DNA from: Haematococcus lacustris | Taxonomy: Eukaryota > Chlorophyta > Chlorophyceae > Chlamydomonadales > Haematococcaceae | Reading direction: 5' to 3' | Length of the DNA: 64,000 nt | Assembly (NCBI GenBank): GCA_030144725.1 | Contig: JASKMD010000008.1 | Location: forward strand, 4,963,056-5,027,055 | Shown here: piece after piece, positions 32,601-43,489 of the stretch | Layout: every line of letters begins with the position of its first letter | Position numbering within the stretch: position 1 is the first letter of the stretch | Notes under the pieces: model-generated | What the model saw: only the letters and a program-made list of their open reading frames with translations | Database searches by the model: none | What the model was told of the DNA's origin: nothing | Translations under genes and position numbers: made by a program

Positions 32601-34835
32601 TCGTGTGAGCAGCAGCACCGCCAGCACCATGAACACTACAAAGAAGGATAGGATGAAGAAAGAAACAAACAACAAAGACTAATATGACAAACACCGGGGT
32701 GCGTCGATGGAGGACTCCGACATGGGGTATGGACACTACATCTTGCACTTGTGGAGGATACAAAGAGCTGATGACAAAGACCCCGTTTTGCCTAGGCTTT
32801 CCACTGTGCAGCCCAGGTCGCTCACACTGGTTGCGTCATTGATGATTCCCTCCCCAAAAACCAGGGAGAAGAGCAGGGGCTGGGTGTCCGCATTCAGCAC
32901 CTGCAGGTCAGGCAGCAACAGCCTCAGCGCAGCCAGTGCCGTTCAAATAGGGCTTTGCAACCTCTGGCGCTAGGTCATGGTTGGCTGCGGACCGCCACTG
33001 AACTGAGACAATCGCTGCTTTCTAAAACCATGCCCATTAGCAGGCACACTGTCATCGGCTGCTGTACGCCACCTGCCCTCCTCCTAAGGCTATCTAGGAC
33101 AGGGGATGCAGGTCAGGGGATGCAGGTCAGGGGGGGTATGTCAGGGAGGGCAGATTAGAAGCGGCAGGTCAGGGGGGACAGAAGAGGAGGTATCATGTGA
33201 TGCGGGTCAGGCCTGACCTGCAGAGTGGCCACAGAGTCCGTAGCGCTGAAGATGGCGCCCAGGGCCAGGCAGTCCTGAGACCACCAGCGAGTAGCACCAG
33301 TGCACGGCACCGAGCAGCACCAGGTCACGACCAGCCCAGCCCTATCCCCACACCCCGGGAACTGCATCCCATGGCCTATGCCTCCACCTCGCCAACCCCT
33401 ATACCTACACCTCACCCATACTCAATTGAGTCCCCTCAGAGGACTGAGCCCAGTCCTGCCCAGGCCCACACACCACGCTGTGCTGATTGCCTCACCTGCA
33501 GCCTCAGCAGCCTGAAGCCTGCAAAGCCTGCCCACAAGAAGGCAGCGGTCAGCAGGAAGGCAATCCCAGTGCCCACGATGCCCAGCGCCAGGATGGGGCC
33601 AAGGTAGGCAAAGAACATCTGCGGTCAGAGCCTCGCTGGCTCAAATCAGGCCAGAGCCGCAGCTGAGCCAGCTGGCAGGCGGGTAGGTGGGTGGTCCAGC
33701 TCACCTTCTTCTCCAGTGACAGCCCCGCATAGAAGATGACCGGCGGCAGCAGGAACCTGCAGAGCTGCAGGCAATACAGTTGTGAGGCGCAGGCTAGGGT
33801 TTGCAGCACCAGGTGGAGGGGAGGGGAGCACAGCGGAAGCAGGGGAGAGGCGAGGCAATCAAAGGCGAGCCTTCTGCTGCTATCAGAGCTGTTGGGAGGT
33901 GGCATAGGCTAGCTTTGGTGGACAAGGTGCAAGTGGCGGGTGCTGGGGTGTTGCCTGATGGCATGGTGGTCGATGGGGAGGTTGAGGCGCGGATTGCTCG
34001 CATGACTGCTGCCCTACCACATGCTGCTACATTACCTCGACTCCCCACCCCTGCCCTTTCTACGGCCACCAATTCAGCCTGCGCTCCAGGAAGCAATAGG
34101 CTGGTGCAAAGCTGTACAGCCCACCGACTCACTCCCTTACACCCAGATGCAAGGCAACAGTAGTGGCTTGTGTTCCTGGTCTAAAGCATGCAGCACTCCA
34201 ATGCTATGCACATCAAGTAAGAATGGGTTGGTGTTGATATTGTAGGTAATGATACAGAGTGGGCCAGGACAAGAAGAAGAAGGACATACTTCAGACGGCA
34301 GCTCAGACAAGGGTGTTCAGACCCGTGACTGTATCGCTCCTATGCCCGTGCATGCTTACGTGAAGAAGGAGTCGGCGCTGAAGGCCAGCAAGTGGGTTAC
34401 CACCGCTTGCTGCACAAAGTAGTGGCGGGTGGCCAACAACAGCAGCCCACACACCAGGCCCAGGCCACAGGCAGCACTGCCCTCACTCAGGTGGATGCGC
34501 CTGTAGCCACACACACGCCACCCTGTGACCTGCTGCTGCTGTGTTTTACGGAGTCCTCAGCTCGCAACTGACCTCAGCTTATGGCCGAAGAGCGCCCAAA
34601 TAGCCACTAGGAATACCAAAACACCTGACAGGAGAGAAGGAGGAGGCAATGGGGTTGTCTGATGGGAGCATAGACAGGCGAGTAGGGGGCAGCTGGCCTG
34701 AGCTTGACTAAGCAGATCACCTGTTGTCCATGAAGTTATCTCTATACGCTGCTCGGTGCTCTTCGCTCCTGGGCCGGGTAACATCGACAGTTCGACGACT
34801 TTCTTACCCTCCATCTCGCGCGTTCGCAATTGCAC
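26636..34835 (-). CDS. NHX: NHX-type Na+(K+)/H+ exchanger with long C-terminal tail
   Basis: Fifteen minus-strand exons keep phase and give about 1046 aa: 34835-34721, 34624-34573, 34500-34360, 33756-33705, 33618-33496, 33274-33218, 32900-32826, 32538-32230, 31967-31843, 31579-31521, 30630-30562, 30474-30339, 30225-30155, 29590-29481 and 28282-26636. CPA1/NHX landmarks appear in order. These are FLLPPVIFYAGLSLEKK (amiloride-binding region), CLALGAIFSATDSVATLQ, LLFSLVFGEGIINDATS with the ion-binding ND pair, FLYLFITSLSLGVVTGLG, EVAMIGLLSYLSYLVAEV, TIFIYLGMDALDPNKW and WWSGLMRGAVSVALAYS. It should swap cytosolic Na+ or K+ for lumenal H+ at vacuole or endosome membranes. Typical NHX proteins have about 540 aa; the last exon alone adds 549 aa of Ser/Pro/Gly-rich tail. 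U2 copy 2 lies in intron 31520-30631. The intron between the last two exons holds an unrelated reading frame. Confidence 0.92.
28575..28991 (-). CDS. Unidentified 138-aa reading frame in an NHX intron
   Basis: A single open frame inside the NHX intron 29480-28283, same strand, with start at 28991. It has PRWPICPSKDQLLAAAKASI, VTLAPWKRANVSNDVMEAAI and QRQAQEQPSLHTWAVDQFC. The mix of charged and hydrophobic residues looks coding, but no family is recognised. It could be a fragment of a transposon protein, or chance. Confidence 0.3.
   Translation of the reverse strand: MYGQPAHALAGYARLLTKEATGLAGLLPLRGPSLGTRGGRAPFCACSGKTSVDYSREPRWPICPSKDQLLAAAKASIQAGKGMVTLAPWKRANVSNDVMEAAIQRQAQEQPSLHTWAVDQFCNRQELKEQVSMRAAKS
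30977..31162 (-). ncRNA. U2: U2 snRNA, copy 2
   Basis: 186 nt, identical to copy 1 (15403-15588) except one base in the loop between stems III and IV (UAGCUUG instead of CAGCUUG on the RNA strand). It has the same AUACCUUUCUCGG start, GUAGUU branch-site box, Sm-like site and 3' stem. It lies in intron 31520-30631 of the NHX gene on the same strand as the host. Confidence 0.95.
31163..31289 (-). promoter_or_regulatory. U2 copy 2 promoter, with USE-like box
   Basis: Conserved with the region upstream of copy 1. The USE-like AACCCACCATCGG is at 31223-31235, again -61 to -73. At -32 to -38 it reads CATATCC, a possible weak TATA that copy 1 lacks. Conservation stops near -125, which suggests the duplicated unit is just promoter plus RNA plus 3' box. 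Confidence 0.65.
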
Positions 34836-35481
34836 ACGTGCAACTTTGCAGCCCAGCGTAAAGTGGTGAGCTTACCCTCTGCACCAACCCATGAGAACAC
34901 AACTTTTGTGCCCTCAAGCTGGCATGCCCCTTGTGATGGTTATAGCCCTGAGGTGCCGGCTGCATGTCAAGGATTTCAACAAGGAGCTCTTCCCTCGCGT
35001 GAAACCTGTGTCAGAGATCCGCAAGGTGTGCCAGCGCCATTCAGAGGATGTGGTGCCCGGTAGTGGCCCCCTGCATCCTACCACAGCCCCCGCAGCCTGG
35101 AAGGTGGGTAAAAAGGGAGCAGGCATTGCATCTAGGACGTGTGGAAACAATGGAGCGAGGCCTAGGGCTCACGGTCAGGTGGCCCCAACTAACAGAAAAC
35201 CTACCCCTGGTAATCATAACGACGCCGCATCTCAGCCACGTGGACTCTGATTATGTAACGCACATCCCCGGATAGAAAACTGTAAAAGCTACGGGGTGAA
35301 GTGTGATTTGTTGACTTCCGTGCATTGTGCTGAGCGCACTGGCGGCTGAAATCCCCGCCGCGACCGACGTGGCCCAGTATCCCCTGCAAGCAGTCAGGGA
35401 CAGTCGCCGCAGTAAGAAGGGTTCTAAACCGATGTAACAGCGCCACTCCACACACGCACGGAAACAAAGGAGCGATACCCC
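34836..35481. other. NHX upstream region; possible coding fragment on +
   Basis: The + strand is open at 34891-35250 and contains HVKDFNKELFPRVKPVSEIRK and RHSEDVVPGSGPLHPTT, which look protein-like, but I recognise no family. A CTTGAAGG..GAAGGTGGGT donor-like site follows at about 35100. It could be an exon of a gene diverging from NHX that is cut off by the pentanucleotide array. Confidence 0.3.
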
Positions 35482-36000
35482 GCCTCGCCCCGCCCCGCCC
35501 CGCCCCGCCCCGCCCCCCCCCGCCCCCCCCCGCCCCGCCCCGCCCCGCCCCGCCCCGCCCCGCCCCGCCCCGCCCCGCCCCGCCCCGCCCCGCCCCGCCC
35601 CGCCCCGCCCCGCCCCGCCCCGCCCCGCCCCGCCCCGCCCCGCCCCGCCCCGCCCCGCCCCGCCCCGCCCCGCCCCGCCCCGCCCCGCCCCGCCCCGCCC
35701 CGCCCCGCCCCGCCCCGCCCCGCCCCGCCCCGCCCCGCCCCGCCCCGCCCCGCCCCGCCCCGCCCCGCCCCGCCCCGCCCCGCCCCGCCCCGCCCCGCCC
35801 CGCCCCGCCCCGCCCCGCCCCGCCCCGCCCCGCCCCGCCCCGCCCCGCCCCGCCCCGCCCCGCCCCGCCCCGCCCCGCCCCGCCCCGCCCCGCCCCGCCC
35901 CGCCCCGCCCCGCCCCGCCCCGCCCCGCCCCGCCCCGCCCCGCCCCGCCCCGCCCCGCCCCGCCCCGCCCCGCCCCGCCCCGCCCCGCCCCGCCCCGCCC
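35482..36000 (+). repeat. (CCCCG)n pentanucleotide array, ~103 units
   Basis: About 515 bp of CCCCG with two units near 35512-35530 expanded to CCCCCCCCG. The minus strand is G-rich. Long dipeptide-like open frames across it are not real genes. Confidence 0.98.
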
Positions 36001-36044
36001 AGCTGAGAACCATAGGCGAGGCACTTGCGCACTTGCGCACTGTG

Positions 36045-36185
36045 CTTCTAGGCTGGGGCTGGGAGGGGGTGGGAGGGGGTGGGAGGGGTGGGGCTGGGGG
36101 TGGGAGGGGGTGGGAGGGCGCGGCTGGGGTGGGGAGGGATGGGTAGGGGGTGGGATTGCGGTGCTGGGGGTGGGGGGGGCTGGAA
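36045..36185 (+). repeat. G-rich minisatellite (GGGAGGGGGTG)n
   Basis: Irregular GGGAGGGGGT / GGGGCTGGG units. A similar G-rich patch lies at 37945-38035, on the other side of the family-A Fanzor remnant, so the element may have landed within a G-rich tract. Confidence 0.8.
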
Positions 36186-36195
36186 GGGTTTCGGG

Positions 36196-37715
36196 TGCCT
36201 ACCACCTACACCATTGCCTGACCGCTAGGGCTATAGTGTAGAGTTGGCATGGAAAAACATGCGCTGCTTGTAAGCTGATGACAGCTTACTGTGCCTCAGC
36301 AGGCTGCTGGTGGGCCTTGGGTGGCTTGTCTCGCAGCCACTTGTAGCCCAAGCCAGGGTACTCCCTGCCCTTGGCTGATAGCGCTCCCTGGTCTGCCCAG
36401 TAGCACAGCTCCATCAGCCGCCACTTGCTCTCCCCAATGCGCTGCATGTTCAGCGCTGCATTGCAGTCCCTGTCCAGCCACCTGCCTGGCTGTGGAACCG
36501 GCTTGGCCTTGGCAGCCTTGCCTTGGGCCTGAACTGCCTGCTCAGCCTTGGTGCGCTTGCTACGCTTGGCTGGCGGGGGAGTGCTGGGCCCTGGCTCTGA
36601 CGCTGCTGCCTGTGTGGCTTCCTGGCTGCTGCTTTGGGCCTGTGAGGGCTTGCGGGGGGCCACTACAGAGCACCACATTAGGCCCAGAACTGGCAGGTCA
36701 CGCTGCTGGCTCCAGGCTGGGCGCACCAGGCAATGTTCCCCCTGCCCTGCTGGTGGCTTCCAGCCTGCACGCCTGGTTGGCTTCTAATGGTCCAGCTCCT
36801 CCTCACATGGCTGCTTGTCATTCACTGCTGAGCTGACCCGGGTGGTGTGGTGCTCATCCACAAGCACCACCCTGCCCCTCAGCTGGTCTGTGCCACTGGG
36901 CCATCACACCACCTTGCATCAGGCACGCAGCAGCGCATCAGCACCCCACCCACCCCCAGTGCCAATGCTAGCAGCGCCAAAGAATACCACCAGCTGCTTG
37001 GCATACCCATGGCACTCAATGGACACCTCTGTCATGTCCTCCTCTAACTGCAGCCATGCACACAAGGCACACACATGGTGGCTGACATGGTGGCACTTGG
37101 TTAGGCATGACACAGTCAACTACTCCTTCATTCCATGCACAACCCACCACCTCTCAGTCCTTTACCCTCCCTCCCACACACTGACCCTCACCTGCTTGAA
37201 GGACTGCTCCAGCGCCCGGTCCTGGGCTCCGTACAGCCTCAGCCATTGGATTGCCCACTTGGGGTCCAGGTACACCTCCCACACCGCGTCCCAGGTGGCC
37301 AGGTTGACGGTGATGTGCTCCAGGTTGGCTACCAGGGATGTGCCGGCTGAGCTGGCTGCTGCCAGGTGCGGGAGGTGGGGCTTGATCGGAGCCAGCCACC
37401 GCTGGGTGGTGCGGCGGGCAATGTTCAGGTCAGCTTCCACCGGGCCAGCTGGTCAGCTACCAGCTGGCCTGACCTCTCGTCTCACACCTCTGAGGCTGCA
37501 CTAACTGCCTGGGTGACGCCGGGGTCGATGCCTACCCCAATCTGTGTGTCTGGGTCAATCACATACTCACGCGTCTCAGCTTGGGCCTTGCCGATGTGGG
37601 GGAGGCTCACTGCATGGGCCGCTGCTGCTGCTGCTGCACGAGGGCAGCTGTTGCTGCTGGCCGCAGGGGGTGGGGCAGGAGGAGGGTGAAGTGGGCGCGT
37701 GTAATGGACGCACAC
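36196..37715 (-). pseudogene. Longest family-A Fanzor/TnpB-like copy: RuvC-I, -II and -III visible, but broken
   Basis: Read from high to low coordinates. About 37560-37485 has the RuvC-I motif (QIGVGIDPGVTQAVS). 37440-37190 has ADLNIARRTTQRWLAPI and LDPKWAIQWLRLYG. 37030-36920 has KQLVVFFGAASIGTGGGWGA, and 36870-36800 has VVLVDEHHTTRVSSAV (RuvC-II/zinc-ribbon region). 36726-36286 has AWSQQRDLPV, a Lys-rich linker, [20 protein letters not shown] (RuvC-III) and a final QPAEAQ. TnpB/Fanzor proteins are RNA-guided nucleases carried by transposons. Inactivating changes are seen: a stop right after AVSAASEV, a frame change near 37440, and a TAG before the KPTRRAGWKPPAG block. DEFRT is DEHHT here. 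The 3' module is present but truncated at about 36196. Confidence 0.75.
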
Positions 37716-38954
37716 GCTTCGCCATCACGTGTTATGCATCGAGACGGGCGCTGGGGTTCCCCGGGAGATTTATGGAGTGATGATCATCCCACCATGGTCC
37801 ATGCCCACGCTGTGTGGGAGTGGTGTGCTTGGTAGCAACAGCTTATAGCAACTGCTATATAAGGCTAGTAGCCTGGGTAAGCTACGAGGGGCACTTCATT
37901 TTGAGCCCATGTGCACCTTGCTTTGAAAAGCGTTACAGAAAAGGGTGGGGGGGTGGGAGGGCGGGGCTAGGGTTGGGAGGGGGTAGGAGGAGGTAGGAAG
38001 GCTATGCTGGGCTGGGGAGGGGGTGGGGGTGCAAGGGGCACGGTCCGGGCGGTCGGAGTAGGCTAGTCATTCCTGCAAGGCAAAGTCGGGTCACGCCAAT
38101 GTCATTTGGAGCAGGCCTGATCATCTAATTGCCATGCTTTCTTCTCCAGCAGCTGTGACGTTGAGTAAGGAACAGAGTTATTAGTCGAAAGTCTGGAAAC
38201 TCACAATGGTCAGCTTACGACATGCCATTTTGTGGATGGGGGTCTCCATTCCTGAGAGAGAGACGCACGTTTCCCTCTCATGCAACAATGTCGAGTAGTA
38301 ACTTGCCCAACGATGGCCCTCCAACACCGCCTGCACCAATAAGAGGCTCGCGGAGCGAGCCTGGCGGGCTAAAATGTGATTGTACTTCCGGCTCGATGCC
38401 AAGCGCAGTTCGCTCATTGGTGCCTCTACTCACCACTAGACCAACCGATAGTGAGCAGCTGAGGTGTGTCCGCGCTCGCTTGCGCCGGCATGGCCTCACT
38501 TGCAAGGATTAAATCGCCGCTTGCCAGTAGATGCGGAGTAGTTCGCAGGTGCCAATGCAACAAACGCTATTGAAATCGGTGCACTTCGTAGTGAGTACTT
38601 GCATGAAGATTACCAACCCCATGTTGGGGACTCCTGACTCGAACCCTAGAGGGGGAGGGCGGCCAAGCAGCTTAACGGCTGACGGCTTAAGCGGTGTAAG
38701 CCTTGGCCTTCCACCCACCCTGGCTGAAGCATTAAGGCTCTGGCCTGCCCCGGCCCCATCTTTTCTAGCGGGCATAGTTTGGACCGGCGGTGTTGTGCAT
38801 GATGTTCAGCGTGTGAAGAGAGGTTACCCCCTTTCTAGTCAGTCCTCTTCGACCTGACCCAGTCGGCGGCTTGCAGGTAGCCGGCGATGTGTAATCGTGT
38901 GATCGCAACTTCTTGCCAAAGGGTGCGAAAACCATTGTCTTCCATTTTGCAACA
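37716..38954. other. Intergenic; G-rich patch and no resolved gene
   Basis: A G-rich minisatellite is at 37945-38035. An open frame at 38222-38512 (+) contains NLPNDGPPTPPAPIRGSRSE but has no recognised family or exon partners. Confidence 0.35.
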
Positions 38955-41064
38955 ATGGCGCGAACGGATGCGTTGCTCATCGCATCTATTTTGGTGGTGT
39001 TGAGCTTGCGGCCTATTGTGGCAGGTACGATTACTGCCTGTGCGATCACTTCAAGCCAAGTGGCTCTATACAAAACCCATCCTTGCGCGCAGCGAACAGC
39101 ATTTCTTGTGTCGGCGAGTTGTTTACGGGTCTGGATTTGAGCAACAGCAGCTTCACCTTCACCACTGGCAGCGTAGAGTGGGATGGAAGACAACCACTGT
39201 GGTGGTAAGCCATCCTACCGACACTGGTCTTTTTTTCAGGATGAAGTTCCAACCCTGCTTTTGCATGACACAGGTCGATTCGCGACCTTGCACAAAACCT
39301 CTCCGCTGTGAGTGCAGCCAGCCCCGCACGCACTGTTATACATATAGTAAAGATACTGTTGTGCACCGCAGGTTAGCTCTGCCGTGTTCTTCAGCAGCTT
39401 TCCCGACGTAACCTATGACGACAGAATACGCAGTTTATCGTTTCAATGTGACTATACATCAGGGAACCAGTATAACCTGTGAGTGGCGGACATCTTGCAT
39501 TCTCATCTTTGACCCATTGCAATCAGCGATGAGAGCTGCAGACCCCCCTATTCAATTCAAGTGTCTCACCGACGTCTGTGTCCGCTTTTCATTGCATGGC
39601 ATGTGCTGGAACCCTTCCTTTGTCATCTCATAACACCTATGTCCCATTGCCCGTCATTTACCTGATGATGCAGTTCAAGTGTGTTGCTCCGTACGTACAA
39701 CTTGCCATTCAGCAAATACCTAAACAGCAGTCGTATGGTAGACACGCGGTGGAGAGAGCGTACTTTTCAGTTCAACACAAGCAGTGCAGGCAGCGAAAGT
39801 GTTCGTCTCGAGGTGCGCATCTGGTCTTGTGTGATAGCTGTCTTGACATCACGCTACCAAGCCATCACCACACTACCGACAAGGATCTTTGCTGTGACTG
39901 GTGGTAAACCTGTGCAGAGTTAAACGATTAGTTTACCACCTTACACACACACATGGGCTGTGGACCAGGCTTGCTGTCCACAGCATGAATGGCGTATTGA
40001 GCATGTATGCCTAGGCATTTCAATACCTACAGCTTTACCGCACCCAATGTGCAGTTTTGCATTGCTGGCTCAACTTGGCCACCTGCTTGGCTGCTGTGCA
40101 ATAGGCTTGCCATCCTGGGCAGCCTCAGTAGGCATGGCAGGCAAGAGGGTGCAGAGTGCTAGCCTACTGTGCTTGCTGCAGTCCAGCCGTCTCTCAGGGT
40201 AGCCTGTGAGCATTGGACCGGTCCATCAGCACCAACACCACAACCCCTGCACTGTGCAGACCCTGTGCGCAACCCTACCACTCAGGCGTATGCCGCATCA
40301 CAATCGCGCCCCATTTACTGCACATGCCATTGCTGGTTGCTCCAGACACACTGTCAAGCCTGACAATGTCTAGACACCTTGTCCGCTTTTTGCATGCGTA
40401 GCTTGAGGCAACAATGAAACCATTGAACCGTCCTCGTAGGTTGGAGATCTTGGGGGCTGGCGTCGCATCATCAGCTCCATGGCCATCACCTTCAACGTTC
40501 CAGACTTCACACCAGGTTAGCAGCTGGGAAGCAATGGCAGGGAGTGGATGCCTGGTACACTGTCGGGCCTGAGGTGCATGCATACGCTGCTGCTCTGGCC
40601 TGTCAATGTGTCTTCTTGCACAAGCCATGACATCCGGGCAGGGATAAGCAACCCCAGGAATGGGTGTGTGCGCATGCTCGCCCTCACTACCAGGTGTCAT
40701 GGCCTCCCCACGTGCCTAGTCTTAGCCCCTGTATGACCCACTGCCACCCCGTGTGCTGCTTTACTACATGTATTTGACTGCGTACACCCTGTGGTACTGC
40801 CCTGCCTCCCATGCAGTAATGCGCTCCCTTCCTCGGACCCCTGTACCGCCATCACCTCTAATTATCCAGGCTGCACCTCGCCCTCCCCCTTCCCCCTCAC
40901 CCCCACGCCCTCCCTCCCCCCCTCCCCCCTCTCCCCCTCCCCCTCCCCCTCCTTCCCCCCCTCCCCCCCCTCCCCCTGCTTCCCCCCAATCACCGCCTAT
41001 CAGCTCTTCGCCAATCCGGCGTAGGAGTCCTCCTCCCCCACCTCCTCCCCCCATTGACATGTGA
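38955..41064 (+). CDS. Secreted protein with Ser-Pro-rich tail (cell-wall/ECM type)
   Basis: Seven exons keep phase (38955-39024, 39093-39204, 39240-39273, 39372-39478, 39674-39812, 40440-40515, 40817-41064), giving 261 aa if no exon was missed between 39812 and 40440. Residues 1-23 are a signal peptide (MARTDALLIASILVVLSL). The body has ISCVGELFTGLDLSNSSFTF, FFSSFPDVTYDDRIRSLSF, DYTSGNQYNLSSVLLRTYN and TFQFNTSSAGSESVRLE, which suggests a beta-rich globular domain. The last exon is a run of SPPPPP repeats and [11 protein letters not shown], then TGA. Such Ser-Pro repeats are O-glycosylated on hydroxyproline in volvocalean wall and matrix proteins such as pherophorins, but I do not see the pherophorin domain. 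Exon 3 and the end of the gene (a short alternative last exon at 41138) are the least certain points. Confidence 0.65.
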
Positions 41065-41765
41065 GCACAGTGGGCGCAACAGTGGCTGGGCATCTGAGCT
41101 GCCCTGTGCGTGCTGTCCCGAACAGTCGGTGTGCGCAGGACCGTCCATAGCATCTTCTAGTATGGACAGACACTTCTGTCAGTCCCCCTTCTCCTCATCA
41201 GGCATGCAGATTCGACCGAACAGGTCCCTGTACTAGTGCATTCCCCCCCATCTTGTTCGCTCCTCAATTACATTGAACACCCATCACTAGCAGTCGCGAG
41301 GGTGATGAAGGCAGGGGTGCTTATCATGGGCCTGTGCTCACAGCATTGCAGCGTTGGCTAGATGTGCTGAAAAGCTAAGCCAACACTGCATCAGCTCAAG
41401 CTCTACATGTTGAGTATGGTGGTGCTGCTGCTAATGAAGCCTGGTGGCTGCTTTGCCTTGTCCATCAGCACCTTGGCGTGCATGCGGGGTTGTAGCTGCA
41501 AGTCAACGCAACAGGTTATACCATGGGTTGCCAGACTAGGCTAAGGAGTGTGCTTTTGTCAAGTTGTATTTGTGGTAGTGACCATTACGACACTGGCACC
41601 CTAACTGCCTACAGTCTAGAGCAGGGCCTAAGCTGGGGCTCAACATTGTGCTAGGGCTTCCTATTTAAGTGGACAAAGTTGATGATAGTGCTAGTGATGA
41701 TCAGTGATGAGTTTAATCATGAGATGCCACGCAGCGATGACGAATACCTCCGGGCAGCAGGGCGT
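41065..41765. other. Intergenic, no gene seen
   Basis: No coding exon chain or repeat was recognised between the Ser-Pro-rich gene and the family-B Fanzor element. Confidence 0.4.
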
Positions 41766-42177
41766 TCCCTTCCCCTCCCCATGATTGTCAACCTGCGACC
41801 TCTCATTTGTAAAAGCAACAAATTTATTGCATTCAAGCCGGTCAGAGTCTAACGACCGGGCCTTAACGCTTGGTCAGAAACGAGGAGGGTTACGTACCAA
41901 AAGTCAATATTAATGACTAGTGGCTATTGTAGCAGTATCGAGAGCTAGCTCAATTGAGCGGGCCTCCTGCACCCCGTACATCATAGTGCAATGCCCTGCA
42001 CTAATCATGTGTTCATCTTTGGCGGGTAAAGCCTTTGTGCCCTTGAGCATGCCCTGTGGGTCAGGCAGCTGCCACGGGGTGGAGGAATGAGGAGGAGTTT
42101 CATGCTAGGGTGAATTCCCTTGAGCTACCCACCCACAGGCAGAATGGCAGAGTATATTCTGCATTATGGGGGCTGGC

Positions 42178-42422
42178 CAGCCCCCTTGTCCCTCACTAGG
42201 GCCTCCATTTTAGCCGGAACTAGCAGCCACTAACAGCCACTAACTAGCTCCGGCTAAAATAGTGTTATTGGGCTGTGTGGAGTAAACCCAGTGCACTAAT
42301 GGCACATGAGCCGCCTACCACCTACAATATTGCCTGACCCGAGGGCTATATGATGTAGAGTTGGCATGACAAAACATGCACTAATTGTAAGCTGATGACA
42401 GCTCAAAGTGGGGGGGCACACA
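42178..42422 (-). ncRNA. Candidate guide-RNA scaffold (omega-RNA-like) of family A
   Basis: The stretch between the Fanzor stop codon and the element end is kept in at least seven copies (8.5, 10, 26, 36, 42, 44, 51 kb), including ones with no protein. On the minus strand it has a hairpin that changes length but stays paired: CCCTGTCACAGGG at 10 and 44 kb, CCCTCGGG here and at 51 kb. It is flanked by GCC...GGC and CTAC...GTAG pairings in most copies. In TnpB/Fanzor systems the guide RNA is made from exactly this 3' end. Expression is not shown by sequence. Confidence 0.4.
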
Positions 42423-42995
42423 TTACTGTGCCTCAGCTGGCTGCTGCTCCTGGGCCTTGGGGGGCTTGTCTCGCAGCCGCTTGTAGCCCAGGCCAGGGTA
42501 CTCCTTGCCCTTGGCTGGCAGAGCTCCCTGGTCTGGCCAGAAGCACAGCTCCAGTGGGCGCCACTTGCTCTCCCCAATGCGCTGCATGTTCAGAGCTGCA
42601 TTGCAGTCCCTGTCCAGCCACCTGCCAGGCTGTGGTGCTGGCTTGGCCTTGGCAGCCTTGCCCTGGGCCTTGCCCTTGGTGGGCTCAGCTGCCCTTGGCT
42701 CAGCCTTGGTGCGCTTGCTGCGCTTGGCTGGCTCACGTCTAGGGCTCACGTCACGGCTGGGGAGACGCACCTTTACGTTTCTTGTCGCTACCCTTCCGCT
42801 TCTTCTTAGCCATCACGCGATGCGCAGTGCGACGGGCGGTGGCCTCTTCGAGCAACTTGGGTTTCCCGTGAAAAATACACGGTTGTGTGAAAAAAAAAAA
42901 AAGACACCGGCACCCCAGGAAAAGGGAACAGGGCCAAGCCAATCCAGTCAACCCCAGCTGTCAGCCACCTAGCCACTATAGCCATCATGCACTGA
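42178..42995 (-). mobile_element. Family-A Fanzor deletion derivative nested in family B
   Basis: The end CAGCCCCCTTGTCCCTCACTA is shared with 44332 and 50945. Next comes a subterminal palindrome (TTTTAGCCGGA ... TCCGGCTAAAA), the conserved 3' module, and a minus-strand frame 42770-42423 with [20 protein letters not shown] and RPLELCFW. An N-terminal piece MAKKKRKGSDKKRKG lies at 42815-42771, out of frame with the C-terminal part. The uninterrupted family-B copy at 52080-52100 (GAGTATATTCTCGCGTGCC) gives the empty site. TATGGGGGCTGGCCAGCCC occurs on both sides of the insertion, which leaves the exact border open. Confidence 0.65.
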
Positions 42996-43249
42996 CAGAC
43001 ATCGGCGTATGGGGGCTGGCCAGCCCTCTCGTGTGCCTTGGATAAGAACGTTGTATGAAGAGCACCAATTCCAGGATGGGACCTCCTGACTTTCGCTTGA
43101 CTGCAGAAGGCCATGGACGTGTTGTAGCTCAACAAGCTACAACATCAGGTAAGCAATGACCAGACAATGCACATGTACATGGCTGCAACATATCCCACAT
43201 GAGGTGACACATGACATGGCACATGACTTGACTTCATGCATCTCCCACA

Positions 43250-43452
43250 CCATGTGCAGGTTCTACGACCGGGACGTCTCAGCCGCGCTGAACATCCGCC
43301 GCTGTGCAGTCGGCCCAGGCCCACGCCCCACCGAGCTGTGCTACTGGGATGGCCGCCCAGCCATGCCAAAGCCAGGCCGGCCAGGCCAGGAGTGGGTGTA
43401 CTTGCGTGACAAGGCCCTGTTGCGTAAGTGGCGGCGCAAGTGGCGGCAATAG
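43250..43452 (+). pseudogene. Family-B Fanzor C-terminal exon with RuvC-III motif
   Basis: After a CATGTGCAG acceptor at 43259 the frame reads RFYDRDVSAALNIRRC, RPTELCYWDGRPAMP, GRPGQEWVYLRDKALLRK and a Lys/Arg-rich end with TAG at 43450-43452. DRDxxAALNI is the RuvC-III motif. The protein differs from family A, so two Fanzor lineages coexist. Upstream coding parts are deleted in this copy. Confidence 0.7.
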
Positions 43453-43489
43453 CCAGCTACAGCAAGACAATCCAAGAAAACAAGATATC

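Noticed and set aside
35201..36205. 334-aa Gly-Arg-Ala repeat frame on the minus strand
   Set aside because: Product of the (CCCCG)n array, which is open in several frames by period; no domain outside the repeat.
38618..38660. tRNA-like B box (GGTTCGAGTC) on the minus strand
   Set aside because: The T stem does not pair and no D arm or anticodon arm can be folded.
39240..39307. Alternative exon reading DEVPTLLLHDTGRFATLHK
   Set aside because: Looks protein-like, but no donor in the previous exon gives the needed phase, and the next exon would hit a stop.
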